Below, piece after piece: positions 17,247-21,499 of a stretch of DNA of 21,499 nt. The translations under genes were made by a program, and so were the position numbers. The first letter of the stretch is position 1, and each line of letters begins with the position of its first letter. The notes beneath the pieces were generated by a model. It saw nothing but the letters and a program-made list of their open reading frames with translations, had not been told where the DNA came from and ran no database searches. Origin of the DNA: Zygophlyctis sp. KS116 (Eukaryota > Chytridiomycota); assembly GCA_054661495.1 (NCBI GenBank), contig BAAFSQ010000172.1:1-21499 (forward strand), given 5' to 3'.

Positions 17247-18281
17247 TTGTAGGGTCCTATATCATTATAATTAGTTTTGTAAAACTTATTATTAAGTTAA
17301 ATTCTTCCATTGCAATTTCATTTAACCTTTGTAGTCCTACGTTACTTTTTAGTAGGAGTCCGCCCCAGATAAACTATCTCTCTAACATTTACATTGATAT
17401 GCCAGATAATAGTAAAGCATTAAAGGGTCTTCTCGTCTGACTGAGATTTAATACGTATCTGCACGTACATTATAATTTCACATGATCCTCTGATAAGACA
17501 GTTGATATGTCGTTGCACCATTCATGCAGGGCACCAATTAAGTGTCGAGGAACTTCGCTACCTTAGAACCGTTAGAGTTACAGCTGTCGTTTATTAGATA
17601 TTCCCCCAAGACTAGCTTGGAATTAAATGACTAACACTGGACAGATGACAGATCTAATACTTTTTTATTTAATTAGCTAAATCCTATGTTTGAGGTAAAC
17701 AGTCGCACATCAGTTTTGCCGAGTTCCTTATCAGAGGTTCTTCACTTAACCTTTTTTTATATACCTGTGTCGGTTTAAGTATGATTGTTACACTATTTCC
17801 TGTTAAGACTCCTCAGGGCCCAGGCCCCTTTACAAGAAGTCGAATCTTTAGATCTTTCGATCGACCATCCCTTTATTTAGGTTAGGTATCATGTTAACTC
17901 ATCGCAATCAATTTTAACGATGAAAACCGAGAAATTAAGGTCAAAATGATTAGGAGGCAGGTTACCCCACCCCACACATTTTTTAACGCTACTCATGTCA
18001 GCATTCTCTTTGACATCATCTAGATGTCTTGTACCGCTACCAGAACTCTTGAATTTTTAAGGAATTAACCCTCTTATATATTGCTTACACGCTCGCACGC
18101 TTACACATTATACTTTATCCAATTGTTCTCTTTGGTTATAGTTAATAGGAGAGATCCGTTTATTATCGATTCCTTAAACCATTTCTCTTCCTTGAGTTGT
18201 TACCCACTCCATTACAGATGGCTACTTCCAGGCCTACTGGGGGAAGTTATCACAACTATGAATCTTAAAATCACTTCCCTA

Positions 18282-18326
18282 CGACCCCCTGATCTCCAGC
18301 TGGTGTGCTGGGTCATTCGGGGGCCC
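18282..18326. repeat. B-type palindrome carrying an A-like core within rnl
   Basis: GACCCCCTGATCTCCAGCTG leads to GTGCTGGGTC and then CGGGGGCCCC. The outer C/G arms pair, and CCAGC..GCTGG pair inside. The fit to the family is weaker than for the elements above. Confidence 0.55.
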
Positions 18327-18881
18327 CGACTAATTTAGAACTTTTTCCCAAAGATGGAGTTATTTCTCATTTGATTATAGAACTTCGCTCCAATAATCTG
18401 ATTGTATATCTTACATTATATAAATTTCTTAGTTGTAGATCATCTTGATACTATACTCTACATAATTTATTATATACATTCTACTGCCATAGTTTTCGCG
18501 GTAAACCAGCTATATCTTAGTTCGATTGACATTTAATCTCTTTTCATTGCTTTACCTAGATTTTTGCCACAATCACAAGTTCGGTCTATTTTATACCTAG
18601 CAATAAAAAGTTCACTAAGTTTCGGGTCAAATTAATTAAATTTTGTATTTTCATTCGATTGCTCTTACTTAATCAATTTACTTGCTGACCCCTTATGCAA
18701 AAGGTAACTCATTCCAATTATTCATGGGTTGAGACTATCTTCAGATGATATGCTTCCAGATCTTTTTCACTACCCTTATGGATTCTTTTCAACTTTCCCT
18801 CACGGTACTTTCCACTATCGCTATAAAGAAATTTTTTTATCTAGATGCTCTTTATTGAAACATCGATTAGATGAAACCAGT

Positions 18882-18905
18882 GGGGCACCCCTTAAGGGGC
18901 ACCCT
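18882..18905. repeat. C-type palindrome within rnl
   Basis: GGGGCACCCCTTAAGGGGCA followed by CCC forms a strong C family hairpin. It interrupts the 5' half of rnl, presumably in an expansion loop. Confidence 0.8.
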
Positions 18906-19056
18906 AACTGATCCCAAATTTATATATTCTGAGCTTTCATTCATCATTACTTACTCTATTTTTTTACGCCATATACTAAGATATCTCAATTCTATGACTT
19001 TTTTATCTACCTTTTCAGGTATGGAGAGTTATTGGTGGACTCGTTAAAATCCACTT

Positions 19057-19081
19057 GGGGGACCCCCTAAAGGGGGTGCCC
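19057..19081. repeat. B/C-type palindrome within the rnl 5' region
   Basis: GGGGGACCCCCTAAAGGGGG followed by TGCCC mixes a B left arm with a C right arm. It lies about 90 bases inside the 5' end of rnl. Confidence 0.75.
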
Positions 19082-19170
19082 GAATAATTTTAGACTATTA
19101 CATCTTCCATTTCCTTTATAGCTAGCCATCCGCATAAAACCCTACTAATTGTTTTTTTATCCATAACTAC

Positions 19171-19250
19171 TAGGAACTGAGTATTGGGATCCATCGATTC
19201 AGGGAGATGAGTATCCGGAGACTAATAGCAATGGTAGAAAAATTAAAATA
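19171..19250. promoter_or_regulatory. Divergent gap between rnl and rns, probable bidirectional promoter region
   Basis: About 80 bases separate the estimated 5' ends of rnl (minus) and rns (plus). All genes to the left run leftwards and all genes to the right run rightwards, so transcription of both blocks is likely to start in or near this gap. There are no GC palindromes in it. I see no motif that I can name as a promoter. Confidence 0.5.
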
Positions 19251-19387
19251 TGTAGTATAGTTTCGTGTATGATTATGGCTCAATTGAACGCGTATTCATA
19301 GACCTGACACATGCGAATTGAAAAGTTGAGGGTTTCGGCCTTAGACTTAGTAAATAGAAAGGTGAGTAAAGGATTTATTTACCCAAC

Positions 19388-19407
19388 GGACCCCCCTAGA
19401 GGGGGTC
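19388..19407. repeat. B-type palindrome within the rns 5' domain
   Basis: GGACCCCCCTAGAGGGGGTC is a clean B element, almost identical to the inner B elements at 17183-17202 and 20577-20596. Confidence 0.85.
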
Positions 19408-19803
19408 GGTAGATAGTAATATCTTAAGTTGGATAATTTATCCAGAGTTTTAGGTAGTAGAGAGATGAAGATCTCATCTAGCCGATGATGCTTAACGTAA
19501 GTCACAGATGGTATGAAAAATCATCCCTTTGGCAGCAGTGAGGAATCTTGGGCAATGGTTGAAAGACTGACCCAGTTTATGAATTAGGCAATACGACGCT
19601 TTGGATGTACTTCTGGAGAAGAGTATGCCATTAGAGATTATTGTAGAATGAACGATATCTCGGATTTTCGTCCCGGCCAAATCTGTGCCAGCCGCCGCGG
19701 TAAGACAGAAGATGGGTTTAAACACATTGATGGACGGCGTTTTTTATCATGAATGGGCAGAAAGCGTGGTCAGACTTAATTGATTGAGTTACCGATTCTT
19801 GCC

Positions 19804-19823
19804 GGCTCCCCTAAAGGGGCCCC
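19804..19823. repeat. C-type palindrome within rns
   Basis: GGCTCCCCTAAAGGGGCCCC, a C family hairpin, lies about 100 bases after the 530 loop region of rns. Confidence 0.8.
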
Positions 19824-20546
19824 AATTGGAGAGATGGTTCTTGATTATCTCGAACTCACAATTTAGAGTTACTTTTGAGGTTATGTAGAATGATTCATTT
19901 AGGCGTGATATCCTGAGAGATGTTTTGGAAGAATAACTGTGAAGACTGATAACTGAAAGTAACTGTCGTTTACCCACTAAAGTATGGAGAACGATAGGGA
20001 TTAGATACCCCTGTAGCCCATACCCTAGATCGAGCTTGAAAAGAGATAGCTCCGCCTTCGAAGTACGATTGCAAAATTGAAATGGAAATAAGTTGACGGG
20101 TCCCGATAAGAGCAGTGGAACACGTGATTTAATTGGATGATACCCCATATATCTTACCTTTATACTTAGGTGTTGCATGGCTGTTGCAAGTGAGTCCAGC
20201 AATGGGGATAAACTTACTAATAAGTTCTTTAGAGAGCTATCAATACAAGTAATCACGGCCCAATGTTAAAGGCATACACGTGTTACAATGGTTAATCACA
20301 AATAAACAAACTTAACCGTAGTTCGGATAATTCTCTGGAATCGAGAATTTGAAGCTGGAATTGCTAGTAATCGTCATTTATTATCTGACGGTGAATGTTT
20401 ACCTCGGGATTGTACAAACCGCCTGTCAATACAAGAGAAAGGTCCTAGCGGGTCTTGATCAGGTATAAGTCATAACAAGGTCATGGTACCGGAAGGTGCT
20501 GTGTAAGTCAATTAGGGAATACCTAAATAATACTATAGTTGGTGCA

Positions 20547-20618
20547 GGGGGCACCCCTATACCCAGCATTGTAAATGGACCCCCCTAGAGGGGGTCGCTG
20601 GGGGAAAAGGGGCTCCCC
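20547..20618. mobile_element. Triple-nested palindromic element C{A{B}} downstream of rns
   Basis: The outer C arms are GGGGGCACCCC (20547) and GGGGCTCCCC (to 20618). Inside is an A (CCCAGCATTGTAAAT at 20562, GCTGGG to 20602), with a B (GGACCCCCCTAGAGGGGGTC, 20577-20596) between AAT and GCTGGG. Read on the other strand this is the same CCCAGC / ATT insertion point seen in the other A elements, so the site is used in either orientation. Confidence 0.88.
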
Positions 20619-21117
20619 ACTTGAAACTAATATTTATTCTAAACAGGGCCTGAGATGATTGTTTAGACTTCAGCCAAGGGAATGCTGGGTCAATAGTCAT
20701 TGGTGTCCGCCACGGGTGCTCCCATTTGGGGCCGGAATAGGGTGGAAGTTCATTATTGTAAAGTAGTGAGAATTCAGGATGTGGGGAGATGGTGCCCCCA
20801 CTATGCCATATCTTGAGCAAGATGGTTTAGAAATTACGGCTACGTGCTATGTTGCTCCCTTCTATCTAATGAAAAACAACGACGATTGCAAGTGGATAGA
20901 GATACCTACTTTGGGAGACTCTGACATTTCGAAAAGAAGGTTTTGGGGTCCCGATTTAACACAGTTGCTATGCTGGGTGGAGAGGGGCTGGAGTCTAGAT
21001 GGTGAACTGAGCTAGACGTTTGTATAGGTTCCTTACACTTTAGTCTCTTAGTTTGACGTAAGTTGAGATTGGGAGATTATGACAAGAATGAGTTTACTTT
21101 ATATTCATCTATTTATT
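20619..21117. other. Unassigned region between rns and atp9
   Basis: About 500 bases that I cannot assign. With UAG = Leu there is a plus-strand frame at 20779-21066 (ATG to TGA, 95 codons, last part with UAG). Its composition (many Trp, Asp and Cys codons, GC-rich third positions) is unlike the other genes, and a TGA lies just upstream. Short hairpins such as ATCTTGAGCAAGAT (near 20811) and worn A/C words (near 20693, 20725, 20946) are present. It could be a structural RNA, old palindromic debris or a small unknown gene. No tRNA-Met fold was found. Confidence 0.4.
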
Positions 21118-21342
21118 ATGTTAATGGCTGCAAAATTAGTAGGAGCTGGTTTAGCTACTATCGCTTTAGCTGGAGCTGCAATTGGTGTTGGTTAGATCTT
21201 CGCCGCTTTAATTACTGGTACTTCTAGAAATCCTTCTTTAAAAAGTGAGTTATTCAATCAAGCTATTTTAGGTTTCGCTTTAACTGAGGCTTTAGGTTTA
21301 TTCGCTTTAATGATGGCTTTAATTTTCCTTTACGCTTTCTAA
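21118..21342 (+). CDS. atp9: ATP synthase subunit c (Fo ring)
   Basis: A 74-residue, two-helix hairpin protein, the typical fungal length. Helix 1 begins '[20 protein letters not shown]'; the polar loop is 'GTSRNPSLK' (residues 34-42), which touches the F1 stalk; helix 2 has the proton-carrying Glu57 in '[17 protein letters not shown]'. One UAG (codon 26, 21193-21195) falls at 'GVG-L-IFAAL', where fungal relatives often have Leu. I chose the ATG at 21118 because it gives the family N-terminus; in-frame ATGs at 21079 and 21088 would add 13 or 10 residues. TAA stop. It is the only protein gene on the plus strand, downstream of rns. Confidence 0.96.
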
Positions 21343-21422
21343 CTCGGTTTTGGGACTCCCCTTATCCTCAATATTGGGACTTTGGGTTATAGGGGTTTTC
21401 CACTTAAGACAAAACAACAATC
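21343..21422. other. Subterminal non-coding region, right end
   Basis: Eighty bases between atp9 and the right inverted repeat. It contains worn GC words (GGGACTCCCC, TTGGGACTTTGGG) but no clear gene or intact palindrome. Confidence 0.6.
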
Positions 21423-21499
21423 GACTTTAAAAATTTTTATTAGCGCAGGGCTCACCAAACTTGAGATAATTAATAGTTTTCCCCTTGACGTAGCCAAAT
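21423..21499. repeat. Right terminal inverted repeat (77 bp)
   Basis: This is the exact reverse complement of positions 1-77. Together the two copies delimit the window, which supports a complete linear molecule with telomere-like ends. The perfect match implies that the ends are kept identical by recombination or by the replication mode. Confidence 0.93.

Larger units (their letters stand above)
16690..19170 (-). rRNA. rnl: Large subunit ribosomal RNA
   Basis: The gene is on the minus strand; landmarks below are given as the RNA would read. The 5' end lies near 19165 with GCGGATGGCTAGC (the 23S 'GGTGGATGCC' helix). GACGAGAAGACCC is near 17435, GGTTCGGCACCTCGATGTCGGCTC-type sequence near 17008-17031, TAAGGGATAACAGGCT near 17064-17079, the peptidyl-transferase ring follows, and the sarcin-ricin loop AGTACGAGAGGAC is near 16857-16869. 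Both ends are estimates. It is about 2.5 kb, including several GC palindromes (17158-17246, 18282-18326, 18882-18905, 19057-19081). No intron core is seen. Confidence 0.93.
19250..20510 (+). rRNA. rns: Small subunit ribosomal RNA
   Basis: Plus-strand landmarks: the 5' end near 19255 with TGATTATGGCTCAATTGAAC at 19270; GCAGTGAGGAATCTTGGGCA at 19534; the 530 loop GTGCCAGCCGCCGCGGTAA at 19684; ATTAGATACCCCTGTAGCCC near 20000; the helix 44/45 region with CATAACAAGGTCATGGTACC near 20470, ending just after GGAAGGTGCTGTG. It is about 1.26 kb with ends estimated. Two palindromes lie inside it (19388-19407 and 19804-19823), so they are transcribed with the rRNA and must be tolerated in loops or removed. 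Confidence 0.93.

Noticed and set aside
18081-18338. Plus-strand frames in the 18.0-18.9 kb region
   Set aside because: They lie antisense to rnl, whose conserved landmarks cover the region.
19789-20256. Minus-strand 155-codon frame
   Set aside because: It is antisense to conserved rns sequence and has no protein-like features.

Overview
This window looks like a complete, linear mitochondrial chromosome of a fungus, most likely a chytrid (Chytridiomycota sensu lato). Three things point there: the fungal-type set of 14 respiratory-chain proteins, only four recognisable tRNA genes, and UAG read as leucine together with a tRNA-Leu whose anticodon is CUA. This combination is known from chytrids such as Spizellomyces and corresponds to NCBI code 16. 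The first 77 bases and the last 77 bases are perfect inverted copies, so the window appears to run from one telomere-like end to the other (21.5 kb). I cannot name the species.

Layout. A short gap near 19.2 kb separates two divergent gene blocks. Leftwards, on the minus strand, the order is rnl, nad1, atp8, atp6, cob, nad4, nad5, an unrecognised orf154, trnD, trnP, trnW, trnL(CUA), cox1, a 419-codon ORF ending in nad3, cox2, nad6, nad4L, cox3 and nad2, reaching the left end. Rightwards, on the plus strand, are rns and atp9. Together they encode complex I core subunits (nad1-6, 4L), cytochrome b of complex III, complex IV core subunits (cox1-3), ATP synthase Fo subunits (6, 8, 9) and both rRNAs. 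I found no rps3, no initiator trnM and no introns.

Genetic code. With the standard code nad1, nad4, nad5, cob, atp6 and atp8 fall apart. With UAG = Leu each becomes one open frame of normal length ending at TAA or TGA, and UAG falls at invariant Leu sites (for example APFD-L-PEAE in nad1). One otherwise hidden gene (orf154) appears. UAG is absent from the left-end genes (nad2, cox3, nad4L, nad6) and very frequent in nad1, nad4, nad5 and orf154.

Unusual structure. Spacers, rRNA genes and even reading frames carry many short GC-rich palindromes of at least three families: A = CCCAGCATT..AATGCTGGG, B = GGACCCCC..GGGGGTCC, C = GGGGAGCCCC..GGGGTGCCCC. They sit inside one another, up to three levels deep, with a recurrent insertion point. 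They resemble in spirit the double-hairpin elements of Allomyces mtDNA. Some have entered nad5 and nad6 in frame, and remnants form the C-termini of nad3 and atp8. An 85-bp direct duplication copies the atp6 leader and first codons in front of the orf-nad3 fusion.
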